From Halobaculum roseum (GTDB lineage Archaea > Halobacteriota > Halobacteria > Halobacteriales > Haloferacaceae), in the NCBI RefSeq assembly GCF_019880245.1, contig NZ_CP082286.1, forward strand, positions 1,506,521-1,570,520: 64,000 bases of DNA, given 5' to 3'. The notes under the pieces were generated by a model that worked only from the letters and a program-made list of their open reading frames with translations, was not told the origin of the DNA and ran no database searches. The first letter of the stretch is position 1. Every line of letters begins with the position of its first letter. Positions 35,917 through 44,648 of the stretch are shown here, one piece after another. Made by a program: the position numbers and the translations under genes.

Positions 35917-36756
35917 TCAGTGGATGTCCGCGCGCTCGAAGCGCCACAGGCCGAGCGCGAGCGGCACGACCGCCCACGCCGCCAGCACGACGAAGCCCAT
36001 CCAGTCGCCGAGGTACCACGCGCTCCCCTGCGGGTAGAAGGTGAGCGCCTCGTACTCGGGGATCACCGTCCGAACCGCGTGCATGAACGCCGTCGAGGGG
36101 TTCACCAGCCCGATGAACTTGAACCAGTCGGGGAGCCCGGCCTCCGGGATCTCGTTGCCGTAGATCGCCAACTGGAGCGCGAGCAACAGCACGTCCCACC
36201 CGAGGATGAACAGGGCGTACAGCCCGCCCGCGCCCGAGAGCGCCCGGAGCCGGGAGTCCATCGCCGCGGAGAACCCCGTCGCGAGCGCGACGTACACCGC
36301 GCCGTAGCCGACCGTGAGAACCGTGTACAGCGCGAACACCCGCACGTCGAACGACTCGTACGTCGCCAGCGCGATGGCGCCCGCGACCGCGTAGGCGACG
36401 CCGATCGCGACGGCGATCACGCCGGTCCGGCCGATGAACTTCCCGAGCACGGCGTTGTGTCTGGCGTTCGGTAGACCGAGGAGGAGCCGGAGGCTGCCGT
36501 CCTCGCGCTCCCCCGCGAGGGTGTCGTACGCGATCAGCAGCCCGATCAGCGGGATCATGAACACCGTCGGCTGGCGCATGCTGTTCAACAGCGCCAGCGT
36601 GCTCGTGGTCGCCGTGCTCGATCCGTACAGGTCGGGAACCCACTGGATCGCGGCGAGGAACGCCGCGAAGCAAACGAACAGCAGCGTGGTCGACGCCAGC
36701 GTGAACGACCGGATCGAGTCCGTGAAGTCCTTTCGGACGACCGCCTGGAGGGACAT
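35917..36756 (-). CDS. ABC-2 type transporter permease
   Basis: 279 residues from ATG 36756. Six hydrophobic segments follow a short N-terminal amphipathic stretch ('VVRKDFTDSIRS'), and 'LAGEREDGSLRLLLGLP' is the characteristic cytoplasmic loop of haloarchaeal ABC-2 permeases. The matching ATP-binding subunit is not adjacent, which is unusual because these are normally paired. Cargo unknown. It is downstream of the arylsulfotransferase gene with an 80-bp gap. Confidence 0.85.
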   Translation of the reverse strand: MSLQAVVRKDFTDSIRSFTLASTTLLFVCFAAFLAAIQWVPDLYGSSTATTSTLALLNSMRQPTVFMIPLIGLLIAYDTLAGEREDGSLRLLLGLPNARHNAVLGKFIGRTGVIAVAIGVAYAVAGAIALATYESFDVRVFALYTVLTVGYGAVYVALATGFSAAMDSRLRALSGAGGLYALFILGWDVLLLALQLAIYGNEIPEAGLPDWFKFIGLVNPSTAFMHAVRTVIPEYEALTFYPQGSAWYLGDWMGFVVLAAWAVVPLALGLWRFERADIH

Positions 36757-36836
36757 ACCCCCCGGATCTCCGCCGAGGATTATTGAACTACTGATACGAG
36801 GGCCGTCCGAGCGGTCGCGGCGCGGCGACGACCGAT

Positions 36837-38300
36837 CTACTCTCGGCTCCGGCGCCGAACCGCGACGAGGCCCGCGAGCGCGACGGCCGCGACGAGCGCG
36901 GTCAGCGCGGCCGGGACGCCGAATCCGGGCGTCTCGACGATCGACTCGTCCGGGACGGTCGTCCACTCGCGGTCGGTCGAGTCCGCGTCGCCGCCGGCGT
37001 CGTTCGTGCCCGAGCCGTCGCCGGGCGTCGCCGCCTCGCCCAGCTCGCCGCCGTCGCCCCACAGCTCGTCGTCGGGGACGAGCCGGTCGCGCTCGACGCC
37101 GGTGAGGTACGCGTAACACGACTCGATCTCGGCGGTGTCGAAGACCGTCCCGCCTGTCATTTCCCGGTCGCCCTCGGCGCCGACCTGGCGCATCGTCGGC
37201 CCCTCCGATCCGGGGTCGGTGCCGACGCGCTCGGCGTCGTACGGCTGCCACGGGGTGTACACCTCCCAGACGACCTCGCCGCGCGGGGTGACCTCCAGCA
37301 CGCGGTGCCCGCGGCGGTCGGTGACGAGCGTGTTGCCGTTCGGCAGGCGGTCGGCGTCGCGGGGCTCGTGGAGGCCGCCGCCCGAGAGCGACCACGTGCG
37401 CTCCCACTCGCCGTCGTCGGTCCGGCTGTACTCGACGACGCGGTCGTTCTCGGAGTCGGCGACGATGACCGTCGTGCGGCCGTCCTCGCCCTCGATGAAG
37501 TCGGGGTTGTGCTGTTCGTTGAGGATGTCGTAGTCGTCGTCCTCGCCGAGCGTCCACTTCACCTCCTTCGTGTCGCGGTCGATGGCGATCACCTGGTCGA
37601 AGTTGCGGACGGAGACGAGCAGCGTGTCGTTGCCGATGGGGTCCACGTCGTTGACGTGGGTCCAGTCCTCGCCGTAGGGGCCGCCGCCCTCCCGCGGGAA
37701 GCGGTCGGTGTGCTCGTCGAAGCGCCAATGCCAGACGATCTCGCCGGACTCGTCGAAGATCACCACGCGGTTGCGCTCGTCGCCCTTGTCGACGGTGACG
37801 TACTCCCCGTCGCCGAGGTAGTCGACGTCGTGGGCGTCCTCGACGTTCCGCAGGCGGATGGTCTCGGTCGTCTCGCCCGTCGCCGGGTCGATCCGCTCGA
37901 TCACGGAGATGCCGGGCTCGGTCGTCGCCATCAGCAGCTCGCCGTTCGGAAGCGGGTCCACGTCGTAGGACCACCAGCGGCCGTCGGCGGTGTCGTTGTG
38001 GACGCCGTGGACCGAGCCGTTCGGCGCGAAGCCGACCAGCATCGCGGCCGTCTTGTCGCCGGCGCGCGCGCCCTGGATCGACACGAGCGTCGTCGTGTCC
38101 GGGCGGCGGTCCTCGTCGACGGTTCCCACGCAGGGGTTGAGGCCGTCCGATTGAGCGTTCGGAGCGCCGGACCCGCCGACCGCGTGCGCGCCGCTCGGCG
38201 CGGTACCGGTCGTCGCCGCGCCGACCGCGGGAGCGACGCCCGCGACAACGAGCGCGAGCGCCGCCAGAAGCGCGAGCCCGCCGGTTCTGCGCCGGCTCAT
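36837..38300 (-). CDS. arylsulfotransferase-like beta-propeller with PGF-CTERM anchor
   Basis: 487 residues from ATG 38300. A signal peptide (1-28) is followed by a six-bladed propeller with repeated 'HDVDYLGDGEYV', 'HVNDVDPIGNDTLLVS' and 'EPRDADRLPNGNTLVTD' motifs, the ASST pattern. An acidic linker ends in 'ETPGFGVPAALTAL' plus a transmembrane helix and 'RRRSRE', a PGF-CTERM archaeosortase signal. ASST enzymes transfer sulfate between phenols, but many archaeal members have no proven activity. It overlaps the dehydrogenase gene by 4 bp. Confidence 0.82.
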   Translation of the reverse strand: MSRRRTGGLALLAALALVVAGVAPAVGAATTGTAPSGAHAVGGSGAPNAQSDGLNPCVGTVDEDRRPDTTTLVSIQGARAGDKTAAMLVGFAPNGSVHGVHNDTADGRWWSYDVDPLPNGELLMATTEPGISVIERIDPATGETTETIRLRNVEDAHDVDYLGDGEYVTVDKGDERNRVVIFDESGEIVWHWRFDEHTDRFPREGGGPYGEDWTHVNDVDPIGNDTLLVSVRNFDQVIAIDRDTKEVKWTLGEDDDYDILNEQHNPDFIEGEDGRTTVIVADSENDRVVEYSRTDDGEWERTWSLSGGGLHEPRDADRLPNGNTLVTDRRGHRVLEVTPRGEVVWEVYTPWQPYDAERVGTDPGSEGPTMRQVGAEGDREMTGGTVFDTAEIESCYAYLTGVERDRLVPDDELWGDGGELGEAATPGDGSGTNDAGGDADSTDREWTTVPDESIVETPGFGVPAALTALVAAVALAGLVAVRRRSRE

Positions 38301-39664
38301 TCGCTCGCCTCCAGCCGAACGAGCACGTCGTGGTTCTCCTTGGGGAACTCCTCGGTGGAGCGCCCGTCCCGGTTCGACGTGATCGCGTACAGCTCGCCGT
38401 CGACGCCCTGCTCGACGTGGCGGATCCGGCCGAGCACGTCGGTCAACATCGGGTGGGCGGTGGCGGTGTAGCCGTCGTCGAGCCAGTCGGCGTCGAACCG
38501 GCGGCCGTCCTCGCCCGGCGGCGGCAGCTCGGCCTCCGGGGGCGACAGCGTGACGACGATCAGCTGCTGGCTGCCCAACCCGCCGATTATCAGGCGGTTG
38601 CGCCACGAGGGGACGGTCTCGCCCGTGTAGAACAGCGCCCCCGTGGGCGCCCAGGTGCTCCCGCCGGTGTTCGCCAGCGGGCGTCGCACGTCGCTGTCCT
38701 CGGGCAGGCCGCGGTACTCCTCGGCCGTCCGGGTGTCGGGCCAGCCGTAGAAGCCGCCGGGGACCAGTCGGTTGATCTCGTCGCGACCGGAGGGGCCGTG
38801 CTCGGTCGCGACGGGCGTGCCGTCGGGGAGCCAGACCAGGCCCTGGGGGTTGCGGTGACCGTAGGTGAACACCCGCGGGTCGCCGCCGTCGATGTCGGGA
38901 TTGTCCGGCGCGGGCTCGCCGTTGACCGTGACGCGCAGCACCGACCCCGGAAGCTCGCCGGGGTCGGCCGCCATCGCCTCCTCGCCGGCGTCGCCGGTGG
39001 TGATCCACAGATAGCCGCGGGGACCGAACGCGATCCGGCCGCCGTTGTGGAAGTTGTTCGCGGCCATGTCGCTGACGACGACCTCCTCGGTCGCGGCGGG
39101 GTCGTCGGCCGAGAGGTCGAACCGCGAGACGCGGTTCACCCGCTCGTCGCCGCCGACGCTGGCGGTGTAGTAGACGTACAGCACCTCCACGTCTGGGTAG
39201 TCCGGGTGGACCGCGACGCCGAGGGTGCCGCCCTCGCCGCCCTCGACCCACCACTGCTGTTCCTGCGGCTCGGAGGCGATGGAGCCGGCGTCGATCGCGT
39301 CCTCGGGGGAAAACACGGTGTCGAGGTCGCCGCCGGCGACGCGGCTGACGCGGCCGACGCGCTCGGTGACGAACAGGTCGCCGTTGTCCGCGACTGAGAT
39401 GTCCCAGGGGACCTCCAGGTTCTCAACGAGGACGGTGCGCTCGACGTCGCTCGTCGGCGCGTCGGTCGGGGCGCTCCACTCCGCGGGCGTGAACGAGGTG
39501 TCGGGCTCGGGGACGGGCGTCGGCTCCGGCGTCGGCGTTCCGTTCGACCCGTCGGCGGGGTCGTCGCCGGCGGGCTCGTCGGAGGGTGCCGAGCCGCTAC
39601 AGCCGGCTAACAGCGCCGCGCCGGCGGCCGCGAGGGTCCGACGACGGGACCAAGAGTTCGTCAT
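38297..39664 (-). CDS. PQQ-dependent sugar dehydrogenase-like lipoprotein
   Basis: 455 residues from ATG 39664, which begins a Tat lipoprotein signal ('SWSRRRTLAAAGAALLAGCSG'). A Thr/Pro linker leads to a six-bladed propeller of the glucose/sorbosone dehydrogenase family with 'PWDISVADNGDLFVTERVGR', 'LGVAVHPDYP', 'GYLWITTGDAG' and 'YGHRNPQGL'. It is probably a surface oxidoreductase, and PQQ synthesis genes are not seen here. It is first in a two-gene operon with the propeller sulfotransferase, so both are exported together. Confidence 0.85.
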   Translation of the reverse strand: MTNSWSRRRTLAAAGAALLAGCSGSAPSDEPAGDDPADGSNGTPTPEPTPVPEPDTSFTPAEWSAPTDAPTSDVERTVLVENLEVPWDISVADNGDLFVTERVGRVSRVAGGDLDTVFSPEDAIDAGSIASEPQEQQWWVEGGEGGTLGVAVHPDYPDVEVLYVYYTASVGGDERVNRVSRFDLSADDPAATEEVVVSDMAANNFHNGGRIAFGPRGYLWITTGDAGEEAMAADPGELPGSVLRVTVNGEPAPDNPDIDGGDPRVFTYGHRNPQGLVWLPDGTPVATEHGPSGRDEINRLVPGGFYGWPDTRTAEEYRGLPEDSDVRRPLANTGGSTWAPTGALFYTGETVPSWRNRLIIGGLGSQQLIVVTLSPPEAELPPPGEDGRRFDADWLDDGYTATAHPMLTDVLGRIRHVEQGVDGELYAITSNRDGRSTEEFPKENHDVLVRLEASE

Positions 39665-39742
39665 GTGGATCGGGAGCGAACACGTCCGCAAGTGTCTTCG
39701 GGTATTTCCCGTGTCCGCGAGGCCGGCCTCGGCGCCGGCGGC

Positions 39743-40567
39743 TCACAGGTCGTACGTCTCGCCGTCGACCGCGAGCGGCTCGGCGAACGCCTCCTCGGGC
39801 GGGTAGTAATGCGCGAGGTGGACCAGCCGCGTCTCGGCGGCGTCGAGGTCGTCGGCGAACGCCAGCGCGCCCTCCCGGGTCATGTGCTTGGTTCCGAAGG
39901 TGTACGGCGTCCCGTCGGGTCCCTCGTCCTTCCCGCCCATCGGGTGGTACTCGCAGAAGCGCGCCGGAACGATGCCGTCGGCCAGCAGGAGGTCCGGGTC
40001 CGCGAGCGTCGATCGCGACTCGTCGGGCACGTCGTAGCTCGTGTCGCCCGACAGCGACAGCTTCGCGCCCGTCTCGGGGTCCTCGACGCACAGCCCGTAG
40101 CACACCAGCGGCGGGTGATCGACCGGGACGAGCGTCACGTCGAGCCCGCAGATCCGGGTCGGCTCCAGCGGCGCGGTATCGTGGACGGTGACGCGGTCGA
40201 GGTAGTCGTACTTCGAGCGGATCGTGTCGGCGACCGACTCGCCGGTGACGGGGTCGAACTCGTCGGCGGCGTACACCGGGAGGTCGTCGAACAGGCGGTA
40301 GGCGTTGCCGAGGCCGTCGAGGTGGTCGAAGTGGATGTGCGAGACGATCCCGGCGTCCGGGAGCGGAACGTCGTGGGTGAGGAACTGCTGTCGGAAGTCC
40401 GGCGAGAAGTCGATCAGGAGGCTCTCGCCGGTGCGGTCGTTCTCGACGTGGACCGAGAAGCGCGAGCGCTCGATCCCGCGCTCGCGTGCCGCCTCGCAAG
40501 TGTCGCAGTCGCAGCCGACGGTGGGGGTGCCGGTGGTGTCGCCCGTGCCCAGGAGCGTGACGCGCAT
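39743..40567 (-). CDS. metallo-beta-lactamase fold phosphodiesterase (PhnP-like)
   Basis: 274 residues. Metal ligands are in 'SHIHFDHLDG' (H77, H79, D81, H82), with later His in 'SGDTSYD' and 'HLAHYY'. The extra 'GCDCDTC' (C19, C21, C24) is the structural zinc site of PhnP, which opens cyclic ribose phosphates. No phosphonate genes are nearby, so the substrate may be another cyclic nucleotide or phosphodiester. ATG at 40567. Confidence 0.85.
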   Translation of the reverse strand: MRVTLLGTGDTTGTPTVGCDCDTCEAARERGIERSRFSVHVENDRTGESLLIDFSPDFRQQFLTHDVPLPDAGIVSHIHFDHLDGLGNAYRLFDDLPVYAADEFDPVTGESVADTIRSKYDYLDRVTVHDTAPLEPTRICGLDVTLVPVDHPPLVCYGLCVEDPETGAKLSLSGDTSYDVPDESRSTLADPDLLLADGIVPARFCEYHPMGGKDEGPDGTPYTFGTKHMTREGALAFADDLDAAETRLVHLAHYYPPEEAFAEPLAVDGETYDL

Positions 40568-40610
40568 CTATCGGAGGGTGGGGGAGGGGCGACTAAGCGG
40601 TGTCGGGAGC

Positions 40611-40690
40611 GAGGTCGAGTGAAACGAGACCTCGCTGCGAACGGCAAAGGGGTGAGCCGTGAGCGCAGCGACCCGTGAAGTGGGTGCGTC
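40611..40690. repeat. dispersed palindromic repeat related to the 71-bp array
   Basis: GAGGTC and GACCTC arms around GAGTGAAACGA (40611-40633), then CTGCGAACGGC, match the head of the units at 4772-4958. A second GTGAGCGCAGCGACCCGTGAAG segment follows. It sits between the 3' end of the AAA ATPase gene and the start of the PhnP-like gene, so a terminator role is possible. Confidence 0.7.
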
Positions 40691-40705
40691 GTCGATCGAT
40701 CGTCG

Positions 40706-42103
40706 TCAGTCGTCGTGACTGTGATCGTGGTCGTGGTCGTGGTCCTGATCGTGATCGTGATCGTGACCGCCGCCGTCGCCGACGACCTCCGCGCCCTCGC
40801 CGTCGATCATGTCCATGTTCTTGAGGTTGTCGCGCTCCTCGAAGTCCTGGACGGCGTCCATGATGTCCTCCTGTGTGATCTCCATTCGATCGTCGGTAAG
40901 CGCCTCGAGGACGGCCTCCCGGAGCACGAGCCGGAGGTCGCTCCCGGTGAGCCCCTCCGTGCGATCGGCGACCTCGTCGGGATCGAAGCTCGCGATCTCC
41001 ATCTGCCGGGTGATGACTCGGAGGATGTCCGAGCGCATCTGCCGGTCGGGCTTGGGGAAGTTGACGATCTCGTCGAAACGCCGCCAGGCGGCGGCGTCGA
41101 GCTGGTCGGGGTGGTTCGTCGCCGAGATGAGCAGCACCTCGTCGCGCACGAGCGAGATGTCGTCGATCGACTTGAGGAGGGTGTTGACCGCGCGCTTGAG
41201 CGCGGCGTGCTCGTCGGACTTGCGCGTCTTGGCGACGGAGTCGAACTCGTCGATGAAGAGGATACAGGGGGCCAGCCGCTTGGCGACCTCGAACGTCTTC
41301 TCGACGTTCTTGGCGGTCTCGCCGAGGTACTGGCTCGTCACCATCGAGAGCTTCACCTCGACGAACGGGAGGCCGAGCTCGTGTGCGAGCGCGCGGGCGG
41401 CGGTCGTCTTCCCCGTGCCGGGCGGGCCGACGAACAGGAGCTTGCCGATCTCCCGGAGCCCGATGGTGGCGAGGTACTCGCGGTGCTCGATCGCCTTCAT
41501 CAGCTTGCGTATCTCGCCCTCCTGGTCCTCGGTGAGCACCAGGTCGTGCAGCGTCATCTCGATCTCCTCGGGCGCCTTCACCGTGACGAGATCGAGCATC
41601 TCGGCGTCCTCCTCCTCGTCGAAGTACTCGCCCAGCAGGGCGTCGATCCACACGCGGTCGGCGCGCACGGGGCGGTTCTCCCCGCGCGCCTCCTCGTGGG
41701 AGACGGTGAACTCGGCGTCGTGCTCGACCTCGGGGTCCTCGGCGATCGCAGCGAGCACGGGGTTCTCGCGGAGGTTCTCGTCGTCGATGCGCTCCAGCAG
41801 CCAGTCGACGGCCATCTCCGGCTGCGACAGCGACACCTCCCCGGAGAACTCCTTGCGCTGGGTGAACAGCAGATCCGAGATCGCATCCCACGGGCGCTCG
41901 ACGCCCGTGGCGGTTTTCGCGTTCGATTCTGTCACGTGGAGCGGGCGCTCCACGCCGCCCGGTCCGTCCTCCTCTTCCGGCGATTCGCTCCAGAAGACCT
42001 GGCGGTACCGCGGCGGTAGGTCGTCGGCGTCGAGGTCGCGGTCCTCGTTGTACCGGTGGACGGTTACGAGAAGCTCGACCACGTCCTCTGCCGGGTCACT
42101 CAT
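40706..42103 (-). CDS. AAA+ ATPase with His-Asp-rich C-terminal tail
   Basis: 465 residues. An acidic N-terminal domain of unknown fold (1-185) precedes one AAA module: Walker A 'GPPGTGKT' at 226-233, Walker B 'LFIDEF' near 282-287, sensor 1 'SATNHPD', and an arginine-finger region 'AAWRRFDE'. The lid follows to about 430. The last 20 residues are almost only His and Asp and probably bind divalent metal. Single-module AAA proteins of this type are common in haloarchaea; partner proteins are unknown. Not the proteasome ATPase, since the N-terminal coiled coil and HbYX end are missing. Confidence 0.88.
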   Translation of the reverse strand: MSDPAEDVVELLVTVHRYNEDRDLDADDLPPRYRQVFWSESPEEEDGPGGVERPLHVTESNAKTATGVERPWDAISDLLFTQRKEFSGEVSLSQPEMAVDWLLERIDDENLRENPVLAAIAEDPEVEHDAEFTVSHEEARGENRPVRADRVWIDALLGEYFDEEEDAEMLDLVTVKAPEEIEMTLHDLVLTEDQEGEIRKLMKAIEHREYLATIGLREIGKLLFVGPPGTGKTTAARALAHELGLPFVEVKLSMVTSQYLGETAKNVEKTFEVAKRLAPCILFIDEFDSVAKTRKSDEHAALKRAVNTLLKSIDDISLVRDEVLLISATNHPDQLDAAAWRRFDEIVNFPKPDRQMRSDILRVITRQMEIASFDPDEVADRTEGLTGSDLRLVLREAVLEALTDDRMEITQEDIMDAVQDFEERDNLKNMDMIDGEGAEVVGDGGGHDHDHDQDHDHDHDHSHDD

Positions 42104-42250
42104 CCCCCAGGGATTGCCGCCGGAGGCTGTTAAGCGCGTCGAAGCGGCGGAAACGACGCGTGCGAGGCACACGCACACGCCGGGATAAACCCGCGGCCAC
42201 GTACGGGCGGTTCTCCCGGATTTATCAGGCAGGACCGCCGAGTGCGATCC

Positions 42251-43384
42251 ATGGCAACGCCCGTCATCGCGGCCGCGTACCGGACCCCGTTCGGCAGGCA
42301 GGACGGCGTCTTCGCGGACACACGCAGCGAGGATCTCTCGGTCACGCTCATCGATCACATCCTGGAGGAACACGATCTGGACGCCGACGACGTGGACGAC
42401 CTCATGTGGGGGGTCGCCCAGCAGCGCGGCGAGCAGGACAACAACGTCGCGCGGGTCATCGCGCTCCTCTCGGAGCTGGGCGAGGGGACGCCCGCGACGA
42501 GCATCAACCGCTGGTGTGCCTCCTCGATGCAGGCGATCATCTCGGCGTCGGACGCCGTCGCCGCCGGCAACCGCGAGTGCATCGTCGCCGGCGGCGTCGA
42601 GAGCATGAGCCGCGTCCCGATGGACGGCGACTCCTATCAGCACCTCCACCCCGAACTCTCCGAGCAGTACAACGTCTTCCAACTGCAGATGGGGATGACC
42701 GCCGAGAAGGTCGCCGACGAGTACGGCGTGAGCCGCGAGGCGCAAGACGAGTTCGCCGCGCGCTCGCACCACCGCGCCGCCGAGGCGACCGAGACCGGCC
42801 GCTTCGACGACGAGATCGTCCCCGTCGAAACCGACGACGGCGTCGTCACCGAGGACGAGGGCATCCGCCCGGACACCGACGCGGAGACGCTCGCGGGGCT
42901 GTCGCCGGCGTTCACCGGCGACGGGACCGTCACGGCGGGCAACTCCTCGCAGATCACCGACGGCGCGGCCGCGACGCTCGTGTGTTCGAAGGAGTTCGCC
43001 GACGAGCACGGGCTCGACGTGCTCGCGGAGGTCGGCACGAACAACGTCGCCGGCGTCGACCCGACCGTCATGGGCATCGGTCCGGTCCCGGCGACCCGGG
43101 GGCTGCTGGAGCGCGCCGGCAGCGACATCGACGACTACGGGCTGGTCGAGGTGAACGAGGCGTTCGCCTCCCAGTGTGAGTACTCCCGGCGCGAGCTGGG
43201 CGTCGACGAGGACAAGTTCAACGTCAACGGCGGCGCGATCGCGCTCGGGCACCCGCTGGGGGCCTCGGGCGCGCGCCTGCCGGTGACGCTGATCCACGAG
43301 ATGATCAAACGGGACGTGGACCGCGGGCTGGCGTCGCTGTGCGTCGGGTTCGGGCAGGGCGCCGCGATCGAGTTCAGCCGGTAG
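42251..43384 (+). CDS. thiolase family acetyl-CoA acyltransferase
   Basis: 377 residues from ATG 42251; TTTAT at 42221-42225 fits a leaderless transcript. It catalyses reversible Claisen condensation or thiolysis of acyl-CoA. The nucleophile C89 is in 'NRWCASSMQ', His334 region in 'GGAIALGHPLGASGAR', and C364 in 'CVGFGQG', where the usual third residue is Gly. 'VNEAFA' is also present. Whether it degrades (beta-oxidation) or builds (e.g. polyhydroxyalkanoate or mevalonate precursors) cannot be told; no partner genes adjoin it. Confidence 0.92.
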   Translation: MATPVIAAAYRTPFGRQDGVFADTRSEDLSVTLIDHILEEHDLDADDVDDLMWGVAQQRGEQDNNVARVIALLSELGEGTPATSINRWCASSMQAIISASDAVAAGNRECIVAGGVESMSRVPMDGDSYQHLHPELSEQYNVFQLQMGMTAEKVADEYGVSREAQDEFAARSHHRAAEATETGRFDDEIVPVETDDGVVTEDEGIRPDTDAETLAGLSPAFTGDGTVTAGNSSQITDGAAATLVCSKEFADEHGLDVLAEVGTNNVAGVDPTVMGIGPVPATRGLLERAGSDIDDYGLVEVNEAFASQCEYSRRELGVDEDKFNVNGGAIALGHPLGASGARLPVTLIHEMIKRDVDRGLASLCVGFGQGAAIEFSR

Positions 43385-43738
43385 ATCGGATCGGATTCGC
43401 TCCGGTCTCGTTCTCGATTCGAGCGGTGAAAGGTTCGCACCGTGTGAGACCACGCCGCCGGGACACGGTTCCTGAACGCCCCCGCGACCGCGTTCAATCT
43501 CACCCGCCGAGACCGCACTTCAACGATCCGGACGTGTTGAATTCCGTTCGTCGCGGACGTTCGATACTCTCGACCGATACGCGCCCTCCGTCTCGCACGC
43601 ATCGGATCACGCTATCCGGGGACGGTTCGGACGGTCGTGCGTTAGACGGGGGAGCGATCTCCCTCGGCGAACCTGCACTATCGTCGGTCACGCTATCTTT
43701 ATGCGCTCGCGAGTCCTCCATGATAGTTGGTGTAGAAA
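43385..43738. other. intergenic region, promoter only
   Basis: About 350 bp with mixed composition and no convincing coding frame. TATCTTTATG at about 43694-43703 may be the TATA region for the next gene, giving a leader of roughly 10 nt. I see no tRNA-like or repeat structure. Confidence 0.55.
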
Positions 43739-44038
43739 ATGGCGTACATACTCGGAAAAGCGGCGGTCGAGGACTTCAACGCGTGGAAATCGGCGTTCGA
43801 CAGGTTCGATTCCTTCCGGACTGACAACGGACAAGAGGGATATCAGGTCTTTCAGGGAGTGGACGACCCGAACGAGGCCGTCGTCCTTTTCGAGTGGGCC
43901 GACGACGAGGACCCTCGTGCGTTCTTCGCGTCCGAGGAGATGCGCGAGCGGTTGGAGGAGGCGGGCGTGAAAGGCCGCCCCGAACTGACCGAGCTTGAGT
44001 TCATCGATCGGAGATCAACTCAGCACCCGTCCGCGTAG
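43739..44038 (+). CDS. small dimeric alpha-beta barrel protein (monooxygenase/cyclase-like)
   Basis: 99 residues. The pattern 'VEDFNAWKSAFDRFDSFR', 'GYQVFQGVDDPNEAVVLFEW' and 'ARAFFASEEMRERLEEAGV'-like helices is that of a common small family with the dimeric ferredoxin-like barrel seen in antibiotic-biosynthesis monooxygenases and EthD-like proteins. No cofactor site is visible. The first ATG is used. Function unknown, possibly a stress protein. Confidence 0.75.
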   Translation: MAYILGKAAVEDFNAWKSAFDRFDSFRTDNGQEGYQVFQGVDDPNEAVVLFEWADDEDPRAFFASEEMRERLEEAGVKGRPELTELEFIDRRSTQHPSA

Positions 44039-44424
44039 ATCACAGACGGATGCACCCGATGTCTCGTTCGGGGTCGGATCACGACCCGTTTTTGCCCTGA
44101 TCGTTTCGACTGGGTTGGAACCATTCCCTATAGGACAAATCGTCCGTGGTCCGGAAGATACTGTGGGTACCCTGGCCGAGTTCAGTATCGCGATCACGGG
44201 TGTCCAGATCGCGTTCCAACGCCCGCTTCCGCTGTGGGTGATGCTATTGATCAGTCCGACCGCAGTCGTGGCCGTTACGATATCCAGCAACGGAGTTTGT
44301 GGAACGTCAACCAGATTGTATGACAGGGTTTCCCCGGCGGTACTCGATGAGGACGCGAACGGGTGAAATATTTCTAATCATGTGGTACTAACGAACAATA
44401 GCTGAGAGAGCGTCCGTTCGTCCG
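44039..44424. other. lower-GC intergenic region without a convincing gene
   Basis: Open frames on both strands (91 and 123 codons) overlap here. Neither has family character, and the plus-strand frame runs through the end of the previous gene. One short hydrophobic stretch appears on the plus strand near 44235-44290. GAAATATTTC at about 44365-44374 is a good TATA-like element facing right. Confidence 0.5.
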
Positions 44425-44562
44425 GTGAGCAGCGTGAGCAAGAACGCCGTCCCTGTCGGACAGACCCCGGTTCAGCGGTACGCGAACTGGGCCGAGCACC
44501 GCGCGGAGATGCGTCGTGACGCCGCGGCGAACCGCCGCAAACGTCGCCCCGTCCGGGCGTAG
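44425..44562 (+). CDS. possible small basic protein of 45 residues
   Basis: GTG at 44425 (or 44434) opens a frame ending at TAG 44560-44562, with GC-biased third positions like a real gene. A TATA-like AAATATTT lies about 55 nt upstream, predicting a start of transcription near 44398. The product ends in 'RRDAAANRRKRRPVRA', strongly basic, which is unusual in a halophile. No family recognised. Confidence 0.35.
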   Translation: MSSVSKNAVPVGQTPVQRYANWAEHRAEMRRDAAANRRKRRPVRA

Positions 44563-44648
44563 TTCGACCCCGATTTTCGATGACCGGCGTGTGAACGAGT
44601 GGAACGGACCCGACACGGTTTAGGCGGAACCGCCGGAATCCCCACCAA

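Noticed and set aside
44015-44366. Overlapping 91- and 123-codon frames on opposite strands
   Set aside because: Neither has a good start context, conserved motif or halophile-like acidic composition.
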